A DNA stretch of 8,169 bases from Oscillospiraceae bacterium. GTDB taxonomy: Bacteria; Bacillota; Clostridia; Oscillospirales; Ruminococcaceae. Where the stretch lies: NCBI GenBank assembly GCA_020024215.1, contig JAHHUC010000073.1:1-8169 (forward strand). The letters run 5' to 3'. Below the pieces are notes generated by a model. It was not told where the DNA came from and ran no database searches. It saw only the letters and a program-made list of their open reading frames with translations. Made by a program: the position numbers and the translations under genes. Numbering within the stretch: the first letter of the stretch is position 1; each line of letters begins with the position of its first letter. Below, one piece after another: positions 1-5,923 of the stretch.

Positions 1-130
1 AAGAAAGGCTTATATATCCATGACTTTAGCTTCTCCCAATATCAAATTTTTAAATATTTTTGCAGTATGTATTTATATTGCTGTAAGAATGTGCAGCATC
101 AGTCTGCATTATCATTTTTTACACACTGTC

Positions 131-1837
131 TTATTGTGTGACGGTATAAAGAGAATAAAAGTAGCCTTTTTTTGCCATCAGCTCGTCAAATGTTCCGGCT
201 TCAACCAAGCTTCCGGCTTTTAGTGCAATAACCTCATCATACTGCCTTAAAAGCTGAGGGTCAAGTGAGTGTGTGACCACAATTTCGGTTACACCCGAAA
301 GATCCAAAAGCGCCTGCGAAACCTGCGCTGCGGTCTTTGCATCCAGAGAAGAGGTGGCTTCATCCACCAACAGCAGGCTGCTTTTCCTAAGCAGACATCT
401 GGCGATTGAAATTCGCTGCTTTTCTCCTCCGGAGAGATTGCAGCCATTTTCACCGCAGAGAAAGTCGGCGCCCTTTTTGGAAATGAGCCGGGATAAACCG
501 GAAAGGCGCAGCGCCCTCTCTGTCTCCTCCTGCGGAAAATCCCGAAACATGGTTATATTATCCAGAATTGTGGCATCAAAGAGAAAAACATTCTGAGATA
601 TGAGTGAGGCAAAGGAATATAGAGAGCTGCTGCTGATTCCCTGAAGCTCCTCATTGTCAAAAAATATATTCCCTTCATATTTGCTTGCGCCCATCAGAAG
701 ATGCAGCAGTGTGGACTTTCCGCTGCCGGAGGCTCCCACCAGAGCATACCGCCTGCCGGATTTGAAGGTGTGGGAAATGTTATGCAGCACGCTTTTTCCC
801 TGCTCATAGGCAAAGGAGAGATTTTCCAGCTTAACTCCGGTTTCCAAAGACAGGGGAATATCTCTTCCTTCATCCCTGATATTTTTTTCAAGATTATCCG
901 CTGTCTTTCGGATAAGGGCATTGGCAGATTTAAAATCGGCAATGCAGATAGGCAATTCCTGCATCGGTGCCATCACATGATTCAGCAGCTCGACAAAGGC
1001 GATTACCATGCCGGCAGAAACCCCCTGTCCGGTGAATGTAAAATAAACTCCCACAAGAAGAATACATATCCTTGCAACAGCAATTCCGCCGTCTATGGTG
1101 AAAAAAAACATAAGATTTGCCATTCGGCGCTTTTTATCTGCATTGGCGCTTCTGCCCACCGCTTCAGAAAACAAGATGCCCATTTCTTCCTCTGCCTGAA
1201 AAGATTTGACCACGGGAAAACCGGACAAAAAATCCTTGAATCTGGCTGTCAGACCTTCGTTGCAGTAAGAAAGCTCCTTTTCGGCATCCACCAGCTTTTT
1301 GCTGAAGGGCAGGGAAAGCAGGAAAAAAAGTGCCGACAGAAATAATGCTGCCAAGGTCATGGCAGAAGAATACCAAAGCATAAGGCATATGGCGCAAATA
1401 AGCCTCAGCAGGCTGTTTAACCCATTGAATAAATCGCAAAAGCCCATCTGAATGGACTGGGTATCATTGGCAACCGCAGAGATATATGTGGCTGTATTTT
1501 CCTGTCGGAAGGCGGCAATGCTTTTTTTTGAGATTCGAGAAAATAGAAAGCTCTTATACTGTGCCATCGCCTTGGTAATGCAGCGGGATGTGGCAAACCT
1601 GTCAAGCTGTATAGAGCCAAGATAAACCAGCAGCAGTACAAAAGAAATTGTCAGAAGCCAAAGAAAGGACAGTGCGTCAGTATTTTTGGTGCAGGCATCC
1701 ATAAGCTGCTGGGTAAGCCAGGCAATTGCCACAGCGCAGGCAGATTCTGACACTGTGGCGATCATTCCTAAAATAAAATCCTTTGTATTGTTCCTGAAAA
1801 AGGAACGATAATATGGAATCAAGGATGTTTTTTTCAT
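131..1837 (-). CDS. ABC transporter, half-size exporter (membrane domain fused to ATPase)
   Basis: This 568-residue protein has the length and order of a type I ABC exporter half-transporter. Hydrophobic helices fill roughly residues 20-42, 56-76, 141-178 and 242-292, and the nucleotide-binding domain follows from about 335. All ATPase motifs look intact: A-loop Tyr344, Walker A GASGSGKS (368-375), Q-loop Gln415, signature LSGGEKQR (468-475), Walker B ending in VDEA with catalytic Glu493, D-loop SSLD (496-499) and switch His523. It should act in the cytoplasmic membrane as a dimer, exporting an unknown substrate by ATP hydrolysis. The complete motif set allows a homodimer; no partner half-transporter is visible here. 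The ATG start is supported by AGGAG at 1846-1850, eight bases upstream. It is the last gene of the minus arm in the window. No clear terminator is seen in the 130 bases beyond its stop. Substrate, and therefore gene name, cannot be read from sequence; lipid, peptide or drug export are all possible. Confidence 0.93.
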   Translation of the reverse strand: MKKTSLIPYYRSFFRNNTKDFILGMIATVSESACAVAIAWLTQQLMDACTKNTDALSFLWLLTISFVLLLVYLGSIQLDRFATSRCITKAMAQYKSFLFSRISKKSIAAFRQENTATYISAVANDTQSIQMGFCDLFNGLNSLLRLICAICLMLWYSSAMTLAALFLSALFFLLSLPFSKKLVDAEKELSYCNEGLTARFKDFLSGFPVVKSFQAEEEMGILFSEAVGRSANADKKRRMANLMFFFTIDGGIAVARICILLVGVYFTFTGQGVSAGMVIAFVELLNHVMAPMQELPICIADFKSANALIRKTADNLEKNIRDEGRDIPLSLETGVKLENLSFAYEQGKSVLHNISHTFKSGRRYALVGASGSGKSTLLHLLMGASKYEGNIFFDNEELQGISSSSLYSFASLISQNVFLFDATILDNITMFRDFPQEETERALRLSGLSRLISKKGADFLCGENGCNLSGGEKQRISIARCLLRKSSLLLVDEATSSLDAKTAAQVSQALLDLSGVTEIVVTHSLDPQLLRQYDEVIALKAGSLVEAGTFDELMAKKGYFYSLYTVTQ

Positions 1838-2347
1838 AAAATCATCTCCTGTATATGTGATTTATGTCTGTTAAATTTCATGGTTTAAATGATAACAGGC
1901 TGCAAGGATATGCTGTGCTTTTTTAAGGCAAAGCCGGATAAGGCTTGATTTTTTTCTTTATTGCAAAAGCCCTGCAAGGCCTGATTCTGTAAGGAAACAG
2001 CTTTAAGATATATTCCCTGCCCCTTAAAATGGATAATAACAGCACCTTAAAAATTGCACAGCAGCTGCCCTATTATACCGGCAGAAAGTGAGGATAAATT
2101 TAGGGCAGGATTTCTTTGCCGTATATACTTCCCTTTATCCGTTCTGTTAACAAGCTTTTGGCTTATGATACCAAAGAGTTGTATCTTCCTCTGACTTGCT
2201 CTTTGATTATGACCTGCTTGTCTTTGGAATTGAGCACAAACCAAAAAGCTCTTACCGGTTGCATGCAAATACTTTTTTAAATAGAGCTTACATTTTTAAC
2301 CTGTAACATACAGCCTCCTTATACTCTTTACATCTCTCAGCCGAAAT
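1838..2347. other. Intergenic stretch without a convincing gene
   Basis: About 510 bases separate the ABC exporter start from the non-coding RNA terminator. The longest open frame (73 codons, minus strand, 2047-2268) has no ribosome binding site or recognisable domain and I do not call it a gene. A short start-like element sits at 2277-2320 (listed separately). A small stem, AAGCC/GGCTT, lies near 1931-1946 and is followed on the plus strand by a T-run, but no plus-strand gene precedes it, so a terminator role is unlikely. The motif AAGGC(C)TGATT appears twice between about 1937 and 1985. No clean sigma-A promoter for the exporter could be fixed here. Confidence 0.5.
2277..2320 (-). pseudogene. 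Possible remnant of an ABC transporter ATPase start
   Basis: An ATG at 2307-2309 (minus strand) is preceded four bases upstream by AAGGAGG (2314-2320). It reads MLQVKNVSSI and then hits a stop at 2277-2279. MLQVKNVS is a very typical N-terminus for stand-alone ABC transporter ATPase subunits, which usually continue into a Walker A motif about 30 residues later. None of the three minus frames downstream shows a Walker A or signature motif, so any gene would be heavily decayed or deleted. Alternatives are a short leader peptide or chance. The match is only eight residues, so confidence is low. Confidence 0.25.
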
Positions 2348-2384
2348 AAAAAAAGTGCCTGTTTTCACAGCCGAAAACAGGCAC
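2348..2384 (-). terminator. Intrinsic terminator of the non-coding RNA
   Basis: A perfect 12-bp stem (GTGCCTGTTTTC with GAAAACAGGCAC) closes a six-base loop, and on the minus strand it is followed directly by seven T residues (2348-2354). It ends the RNA that starts near 2568. No T-run follows on the plus strand, so the orientation is clear. Confidence 0.9.
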
Positions 2385-2568
2385 AGCAAATACATACAAT
2401 ATCACCATACAAAAGGCAGGCGATTGCGTGTAAAGGGGCAGTATCTCATTCGGCATAACAAATAGGCTTCATGACAACCAAGCTTGTCCGAAGCGATTTT
2501 TTGTTTTACTGATGAAATACTTATTTGCTCATTTCACACCCTGCGCAACAGCGCCTTTCATAAATAGT
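2348..2568 (-). ncRNA. ssrS: Structured small RNA, candidate 6S RNA
   Basis: A transcript of about 220 nt lies between its own promoter (2575-2603) and terminator (2348-2384) and has no start codon with a binding site. Read on the minus strand from 2568 as nucleotide 1, it folds as a rod. AGGCG (13-17) pairs with CGCCT (147-151), and TTGCG (21-25) with CGCAA (141-145). A large unequal bubble follows, 23 nt on the 5' side (26-48) and 12 nt on the 3' side (129-140). Then GTATTTCAT (49-57) pairs with ATGAGATAC (120-128), AACAAA (64-69) with TTTGTT (107-112), GCTTC (75-79) with GAAGC (99-103) and GACAA (81-85) with TTGTC (92-96). Paired ends, a central bubble that mimics an open promoter, an apical arm and a body of about 180 nt are the hallmarks of 6S RNA, which binds the housekeeping RNA polymerase holoenzyme and damps transcription in stationary phase. 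The family name rests on shape, not on remembered sequence; another rod-like regulatory RNA is possible. Confidence 0.6.
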
Positions 2569-2574
2569 ACGCTA

Positions 2575-2603
2575 AATATATCACTTATTGTGGAATAAAT
2601 CAA
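2575..2603 (-). promoter_or_regulatory. Sigma-A promoter of the non-coding RNA
   Basis: On the minus strand TTGATT (2598-2603) and TATATT (2575-2580) are separated by exactly 17 bases. The expected start is near 2568. A/T tracts (T6, G, T7 at 2606-2619) lie just upstream of the -35 box, in the position of an UP element that contacts the RNA polymerase alpha subunit. This would suit a highly expressed RNA. Confidence 0.75.
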
Positions 2604-2605
2604 GT

Positions 2606-2640
2606 AAAAAACAAAAAAACAGCATTATGTATGACTGCTG
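2606..2640 (-). terminator. Weak second terminator or A/T-rich upstream element
   Basis: A five-bp stem CAGCA/TGCTG with an 11-base loop is followed on the minus strand by seven T, one G and six T. It could be a back-up terminator for the gene ending at 2832. The stem is short, and the T-tracts also fit the upstream element of the RNA promoter, so the role is uncertain. Confidence 0.35.
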
Positions 2641-2751
2641 ATAAAAGCTTTTGGTGCATATGCCTTAAATTTAAGATGAGAAAAGGGGTTGCAAAAGCTC
2701 ATTTTAAAGCAGGCTTTGCTAAATAGGCATAATTTTTCCTTGCAGAATAAA

Positions 2752-2790
2752 GTAAAAAAGCTCTTCCCTTATAAAGGAAAAGCTTTTTTG
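2752..2790 (-). terminator. Intrinsic terminator after the 160-residue hypothetical gene
   Basis: On the minus strand AAGCTTTTCC pairs with GGAAGAGCTT (10 bp, one G-U wobble) around an eight-base loop, followed by six T. It lies 42 bases past the stop codon of the gene at 2832-3314. The mirror side also carries a T-run (2784-2789), so the element could work in both directions, but no plus-strand gene points into it. Confidence 0.85.
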
Positions 2791-2831
2791 CACCCTGATT
2801 TAAAACAGGGAATTTATTAAAAATTTTTGCT

Positions 2832-3314
2832 TTAAACCTCTTTGACAAAATAAAGAGAGCCTGCCTCAAGGCCGTATTTAGCCTGCTTTAAGCTGCTGCG
2901 GTTTTCCTTAAAGCCCTCTTCTTTAAGAATTTGGCAAATGGGGGTATTCTCCTGACTGAGTGTAATTGCCTGAATCAGCCGTCCCTTAAGTCCGTGTTTT
3001 TCAATAAGCGCCTCATGGATTTTTACAATCTCATCCAAAGAACAGCATACAAGGGAAAGAAGGCTGATTACAAGCTGCTCCTTTTTAAGAAAGCCGCCCT
3101 TTGTGTAGCTATATTGTATCAAGCCGCACACCCTGTTGTCATCTGTTATCTTGTGTGCGATTACATTTTCATCAGCCTCAGATGTTCCCTCTCCTGCCTG
3201 CTGCATCTCTTTTTCTGCCTCTGCAATGCTCTCCCACAAGGTATCCTGCACAAAATACTGCTTTGCAATTTCTTCAAGCTCTGTCGGCGATTTAATTTCA
3301 ATAAAGCTTATCAT
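2832..3314 (-). CDS. Hypothetical protein, 160 residues
   Basis: I do not recognise this gene. The start was set at the ATG at 3312-3314 because GGAGG (3321-3325) stands six bases upstream; an in-frame ATG 11 codons earlier lacks a binding site and falls in the probable promoter region. The protein is soluble in appearance, has no signal peptide or membrane helix, and is acidic in the middle (about residues 29-50, rich in Glu and Ala). The C-terminal part (ICQILKEEGFKE, residues 127-138, then a strand ending in LYFVKEV) faintly recalls the last helix and strand of GNAT N-acetyltransferases. The acetyl-CoA binding motif of that family is not evident, so I give no function. It stands alone between its own promoter and terminator, as a single-gene unit downstream of tRNA-Ser. 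Confidence 0.8.
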   Translation of the reverse strand: MISFIEIKSPTELEEIAKQYFVQDTLWESIAEAEKEMQQAGEGTSEADENVIAHKITDDNRVCGLIQYSYTKGGFLKKEQLVISLLSLVCCSLDEIVKIHEALIEKHGLKGRLIQAITLSQENTPICQILKEEGFKENRSSLKQAKYGLEAGSLYFVKEV

Positions 3315-3348
3315 ACAATTCCTCCTGTGACTTGAATCTACAAGCAAG

Positions 3349-3357
3349 AGTATAGCA
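3349..3357 (-). promoter_or_regulatory. Extended -10 promoter of the hypothetical gene
   Basis: On the minus strand TGC-TATACT forms an extended -10 element (TATACT at 3349-3354, TG at 3356-3357). No good -35 box stands at 16-18 bases, as often happens with extended -10 promoters. The predicted start, near 3342, would leave a leader of about 28 bases containing the GGAGG site. Confidence 0.5.
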
Positions 3358-3477
3358 TAAAAGGATTTTGAAATAAACAGCTTTTATATTAAATCCCACG
3401 GCGAAAAGGAATCTGCGATTTTAAAATTTTTCCGCTTTAGTGACCTTGATAATCACATCGGGAATGTTCAGGACATG

Positions 3478-3508
3478 AAAAAAAGACATGACAGCTGTCA
3501 TGTCTTTT
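3478..3508 (-). terminator. Palindromic terminator of tRNA-Ser
   Basis: The perfect palindrome centred at 3494/3495 (GACATGACAG joined to CTGTCATGTC) is flanked by A and T runs. On the minus strand it starts two bases past the CCA end of the tRNA and finishes in seven T. The hairpin must open a small loop at the CAGCTG centre. The T-run on the plus side is only four long, so the minus direction is favoured. Confidence 0.85.
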
Positions 3509-3509
3509 C

Positions 3510-3601
3510 TGGCGGAGAAGGAGAGATTCGAACTCTCGAAACGGTTTTGCCGTTTACACGATTTCCAGTCGTGCGCGCTCGACCAACTACGCGACTTCTC
3601 C
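3510..3601 (-). tRNA. tRNA-Ser (anticodon GGA)
   Basis: The minus strand gives a full class II cloverleaf. The acceptor stem GGAGAAG (3595-3601) pairs with CTTCTCC (3514-3520), and the anticodon stem CACGA/TCGTG encloses the loop CTGGAAA with anticodon GGA (complement at 3564-3566), which reads UCC and UCU serine codons. A long variable arm (AACGG/CCGTT stem) is typical of tRNA-Ser. The T arm GAGAG-TTCGAAT-CTCTC follows. The discriminator is G (3513) and the CCA end is encoded (3510-3512). It is a single-gene unit with its own promoter and terminator. The long variable arm excludes most non-Ser/Leu/Tyr identities, and the anticodon settles Ser. Confidence 0.97.
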
Positions 3602-3617
3602 TCATCGGTGCTTGACC

Positions 3618-3646
3618 ATTATAACCTAACAGAAGGTCTGTGTCAA
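3618..3646 (-). promoter_or_regulatory. Consensus sigma-A promoter of tRNA-Ser
   Basis: The minus strand carries TTGACA (3641-3646), a 17-base spacer and TATAAT (3618-3623), matching the consensus at all twelve positions. Transcription should start near 3611, about ten bases before the mature tRNA 5' end. The gene therefore needs only a short 5' trim by RNase P, whose protein subunit is encoded 0.5 kb away on the other strand. Confidence 0.93.
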
Positions 3647-3715
3647 GTATTTTTTCAACTTTTTCTAAAATAAAAGCAAAAATACTGTTTTAAAACACAC
3701 CGGGGCTTTTTAAAT

Positions 3716-3748
3716 ATGCCGACACATCAAACGGCATGTTAAATGTGT
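3716..3748. repeat. Interleaved inverted repeats in the divergent gap
   Basis: ATGCCG (3716-3721) pairs with CGGCAT (3732-3737), and ACACAT (3722-3727), lying in the first loop, pairs with ATGTGT (3743-3748). The two dyads therefore interlock. As RNA this would have pseudoknot topology, though with no linker between the first two arms the two stems may not form together. As DNA it could be an operator. It lies 70 bases upstream of the rpmH -35 box, outside both predicted transcripts. Confidence 0.4.
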
Positions 3749-3817
3749 GAAAATAGGGCTTATAACAGTGCAAAAAACTAAAAATGCCTCAAAACCGCTT
3801 AAAAAGAGCAAAACAGC

Positions 3818-3847
3818 TTGACTTTTTTTAAGTTTTTATTATATAAT
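3818..3847 (+). promoter_or_regulatory. Sigma-A promoter of the rpmH operon
   Basis: TTGACT (3818-3823) and TATAAT (3842-3847) are separated by 18 bases of almost pure A/T. The start should lie near 3854, leaving a leader of about 33 bases before rpmH. It is the only strong plus-strand promoter seen before mnmE and probably drives rpmH through jag. Confidence 0.85.
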
Positions 3848-3886
3848 ATTACCTTGTAAGGTTGTCCCTGAAAGGAGGAAATGAGA

Positions 3887-4021
3887 ATGCTTAGAACATA
3901 TCAGCCTAAGAAGCGTCAGCGCAAGGTAGAGCACGGCTTCAGAAAGAGAATGAAGACAAAGAGCGGCCGCAAGGTGTTAGCTCGCCGCCGTGCAAGAGGT
4001 AGAGCAAAGCTTACCTACTAA
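3887..4021 (+). CDS. rpmH: Large ribosomal subunit protein bL34
   Basis: The 44-residue, strongly basic product matches bL34 along its whole length: LRTYQPKKRQRK at the start, HGFRKRMKTKSGRKVLARRRARGR in the centre (quoted in parts: HGFRKRM at 16-22, GRKVLARRRARGR at 27-39), and the ending KLTY. It binds 23S rRNA in the large subunit. Two ATGs are in frame. The second (3887-3889) was chosen because GGAGG (3874-3878) then lies eight bases upstream and the protein begins like other L34 proteins; the first ATG (3881) would leave only two bases of spacing. It ends with tandem stops TAA and TAG. It is the first gene of the operon, too short to stand out in a length-filtered gene search, and is followed by a hairpin and rnpA. 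Confidence 0.98.
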   Translation: MLRTYQPKKRQRKVEHGFRKRMKTKSGRKVLARRRARGRAKLTY

Positions 4022-4053
4022 TAGGTTATCTTTGAACTCAAAAGAACACTATG

Positions 4054-4074
4054 GGCCACATCAAAAATGTGGCC
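4054..4074 (+). promoter_or_regulatory. Hairpin between rpmH and rnpA
   Basis: GGCCACAT and ATGTGGCC form a perfect eight-bp stem with a CAAAA loop, 32 bases past the rpmH stop. No T-run follows, so it is not a standard terminator. It may protect the 3' end of a processed rpmH message or mark a cleavage site, allowing more L34 than RnpA from one transcript. A second, smaller stem GTCGA/TCGAC lies at 4093-4108, before the rnpA binding site. Confidence 0.5.
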
Positions 4075-4132
4075 TTATATGTTGGTATCAAAGTCGACAT
4101 TGTTCGACCAAAAAGAAACGGAGTGACGCAGC

Positions 4133-4474
4133 TTGGCAAAGTTTGCTGCCATTTCACAAAATCGTGATTTCAGAAGACTTTACCGCAGAAAGGGAGAGGT
4201 ATCCCCTCTGCTGGTTACCTACGTCGCCAAAAACAAGCTGGGCTATAACCGCGTGGGCATAACCACCGGGAGAAAGATAGGTATAGCCGTTAAAAGAAAC
4301 AGGGCAAGAAGAGTTATAAGAGAAGCTTACAGAGCTGTCGAGCCTCTCCTTTCGGATAAAAACGGCTGGGACATCGTTTTTGTCGCAAGAAGCAAAACCT
4401 GCAGCTGCAAAATGCAGCAGGTGCTCGCAGTTATGCAAAAACATCTTTCGGATTATTTCAAAGAAAATGCTTAA
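4133..4474 (+). CDS. rnpA: Ribonuclease P protein component
   Basis: The product has 113 residues, normal for RnpA, and carries the family signature RKIGIAVKRNRARRVIRE (about residues 47-64), the conserved arginine-rich helix that contacts the catalytic RNA. The N-terminal part (NRDFRRLYRRKG) and the aromatic/basic cleft region also fit. With the RNase P RNA it cleaves the leader from precursor tRNAs. The start is TTG at 4133: a TGA stop lies in the same frame at 4124-4126, so no upstream start is possible, and GGAG (4120-4123) stands nine bases before it. The weak start codon should lower RnpA output relative to L34. The end overlaps yidD by eight bases, suggesting translational coupling. 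Confidence 0.96.
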   Translation: MAKFAAISQNRDFRRLYRRKGEVSPLLVTYVAKNKLGYNRVGITTGRKIGIAVKRNRARRVIREAYRAVEPLLSDKNGWDIVFVARSKTCSCKMQQVLAVMQKHLSDYFKENA

Positions 4475-4724
4475 AAATTTCTTTATCAGTTTAATTGAGC
4501 TTTATCAGAAGTACATATCATCAAATACGCCTCCTCACTGCAACTATATACCCACCTGTTCGGCATATGCGATGGAGGCTATACAGCGATTCGGTGCAAT
4601 AAAGGGCTTTTTGCTGGCCTCTTGGAGGCTGCTTCGCTGCAACCCTTTTTCAAGAGGGGGCTATGATCCCGTTCCCACCCGCTTCACCTTCAAAAGGGAA
4701 TATAAAATCTACCCTAAAAAGTAA
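4467..4724 (+). CDS. yidD: Membrane protein insertion efficiency factor YidD
   Basis: The 85-residue product shows the YidD pattern: three conserved cysteines (Cys25, Cys31, Cys58) in PHCNYIPTCSAYA (23-35) and LLRCNPFSRGGYDPVP (55-70). YidD is a small, peripheral membrane protein thought to help YidC insert proteins. The N-terminal LKNFFISLIELYQKY is an amphipathic helix suited to the membrane surface. The start is ATG 4467-4469, inside the last codons of rnpA; a longer reading from further upstream in rnpA would add residues unlike any YidD. No good ribosome binding site precedes it, so translation probably depends on ribosomes finishing rnpA. It is followed by a 95-base gap with a hairpin, then yidC. 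Confidence 0.96.
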   Translation: MLKNFFISLIELYQKYISSNTPPHCNYIPTCSAYAMEAIQRFGAIKGFLLASWRLLRCNPFSRGGYDPVPTRFTFKREYKIYPKK

Positions 4725-4751
4725 GGATAAATTTTATGGGTTTGAAAATTT

Positions 4752-4788
4752 CCCTCTTTTTTAAAACAGCAAAAAAGGGCTTTTGCCC
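4752..4788 (+). promoter_or_regulatory. Alternative hairpins between yidD and yidC
   Basis: GGGC (4777-4780) can pair with GCCC (4785-4788) around TTTT, or its GGG can pair with an upstream CCC (near 4752) extended by T6/A6 pairing. The two folds exclude each other. On the minus strand the first stem is followed by six T. No plus-strand T-run follows it, so a terminator is not claimed. Confidence 0.3.
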
Positions 4789-4819
4789 AAAAAGATAAAA
4801 TCCGTGTGGAGGATACTAT

Positions 4820-5902
4820 ATGAGACAATTTTTTGCGATTTTCGGAATCCCCTTAGGATGGCTTATGAACGCCATCTACGGCATTGTAAATAACTACGGA
4901 ATCACGCTTATTATATTCGCGGTTCTCTTCAAGCTGCTGATGGTTCCTTTGGGAATAAAGCAGCAGAAGGCAATGATTGCCAACGCCAGAATCCAGCCGC
5001 TCATGGCTGAAATTCAGAGAAAATATGCCAAGAATCGCCAAAAGATGGCAGAAGAGATGCAGGCGCTTTATGCAAGGGAGCATTTCTCGCCCTATTCCTC
5101 CTGCCTTCCCATGCTGGTTCAGTTCCCCATATTGATGGGTATGCTGGATGTTGTTTATTACCCCATAAAGCATATGCTGAGAATACCTGCCGAGGCCATA
5201 AACAAGGCAGTGGGCGTTGCGACCGAAATTTTAGGCGCAGACGTGGTTGCCAAGGCATATTCAAAGGAAATATGCGTGCTTCAGGCAATAAAGATGAACC
5301 CTGCACCCTTTGTGGATGCCCTGGGAGAGGAGACAGCCGGTGTAATTTCAAGCTTTGACTTTTCCATGTTCGGCCTGTTTTTGGGCGAGCAGCCCACACC
5401 CACGCCGGGCGGAAAGCCTCTGGGACTTTATCTTGCGCTTTTGGCAATACCTATCCTCTCAGGTCTTACATCGCTTTGGATGAGCAAGCTCACCATGTCC
5501 GGAACATCCTCAGAGGATAATCAGGCAGCCAATGCCATGAGCAAATCCATGCTTATGATGATGCCGCTTATGAGCGTGTGGATAGCCTTCGTGGTCCCTG
5601 CCGGAGTCGGCATTTACTGGCTCATTTCCAACATACTTTCGGGAATTCAGTCCCTTGTGCTCAACAAGTATATGAATCCTAAGGAAATGGCAGCAAAGGC
5701 TAAACAGGAGGCAGAGGAAAGAGTTCAGAAGGAAAGAGAAGAAAGGATAGCCGCAAGAAAAGAAGCCAGAGAAAGAAAGGCGGCAGGTCTTTCTGTTGAA
5801 GATGAAAAGGGTCTTTCACAGAAGGAGCTTAACAGGAAAAAGCTTGCCGAGGCAAGAAAGCGCGATGCTCTCAAGTACGGCGAGGAATACAAAGAGGACT
5901 AA
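4820..5902 (+). CDS. yidC: Membrane protein insertase YidC/Oxa1/SpoIIIJ family
   Basis: This 360-residue protein inserts membrane proteins into the cytoplasmic membrane, alone or with SecYEG. The first membrane segment (about 27-46, ending VPLGIKQQK) matches the family; at the site of the conserved groove arginine it has Lys38, which keeps the positive charge. The family core SCLPMLVQFPILMG follows (94-107), then helices at about 201-222, 244-260 and 262-280. The external region between residues 115 and 200 is long for a Gram-positive homologue. The tail after 285 is a charged Lys/Glu/Arg coiled coil that likely binds the ribosome. No lipoprotein signal peptide is present: the short N-terminus starts almost at the first helix. 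GGAGG (4808-4812) with seven-base spacing supports the start. It sits in the usual place between yidD and jag. Confidence 0.96.
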   Translation: MRQFFAIFGIPLGWLMNAIYGIVNNYGITLIIFAVLFKLLMVPLGIKQQKAMIANARIQPLMAEIQRKYAKNRQKMAEEMQALYAREHFSPYSSCLPMLVQFPILMGMLDVVYYPIKHMLRIPAEAINKAVGVATEILGADVVAKAYSKEICVLQAIKMNPAPFVDALGEETAGVISSFDFSMFGLFLGEQPTPTPGGKPLGLYLALLAIPILSGLTSLWMSKLTMSGTSSEDNQAANAMSKSMLMMMPLMSVWIAFVVPAGVGIYWLISNILSGIQSLVLNKYMNPKEMAAKAKQEAEERVQKEREERIAARKEARERKAAGLSVEDEKGLSQKELNRKKLAEARKRDALKYGEEYKED

Positions 5903-5923
5903 TTGCTGAAGGGACAGAAAACA

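Noticed and set aside
20..223. 67-codon open frame on the plus strand at the left edge
   Set aside because: It overlaps the end of the ABC exporter on the other strand, lacks a ribosome binding site and resembles nothing known.
701..1345. 214-codon plus-strand frame opposite the ABC exporter
   Set aside because: It is the antisense shadow of a well-supported gene and has no start signals or domain features.
2047..2268. 73-codon open frame on the minus strand
   Set aside because: No ribosome binding site, no recognisable domain, and low-information composition; probably non-coding.
3750..3790. AAAAAACTAA tail resembling the preQ1-I riboswitch
   Set aside because: The required upstream P1 stem and loop residues are absent, and the downstream genes are not linked to queuosine.
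5001..5447. 148-codon minus-strand frame opposite yidC
   Set aside because: Antisense shadow of yidC with no binding site or conserved motif.
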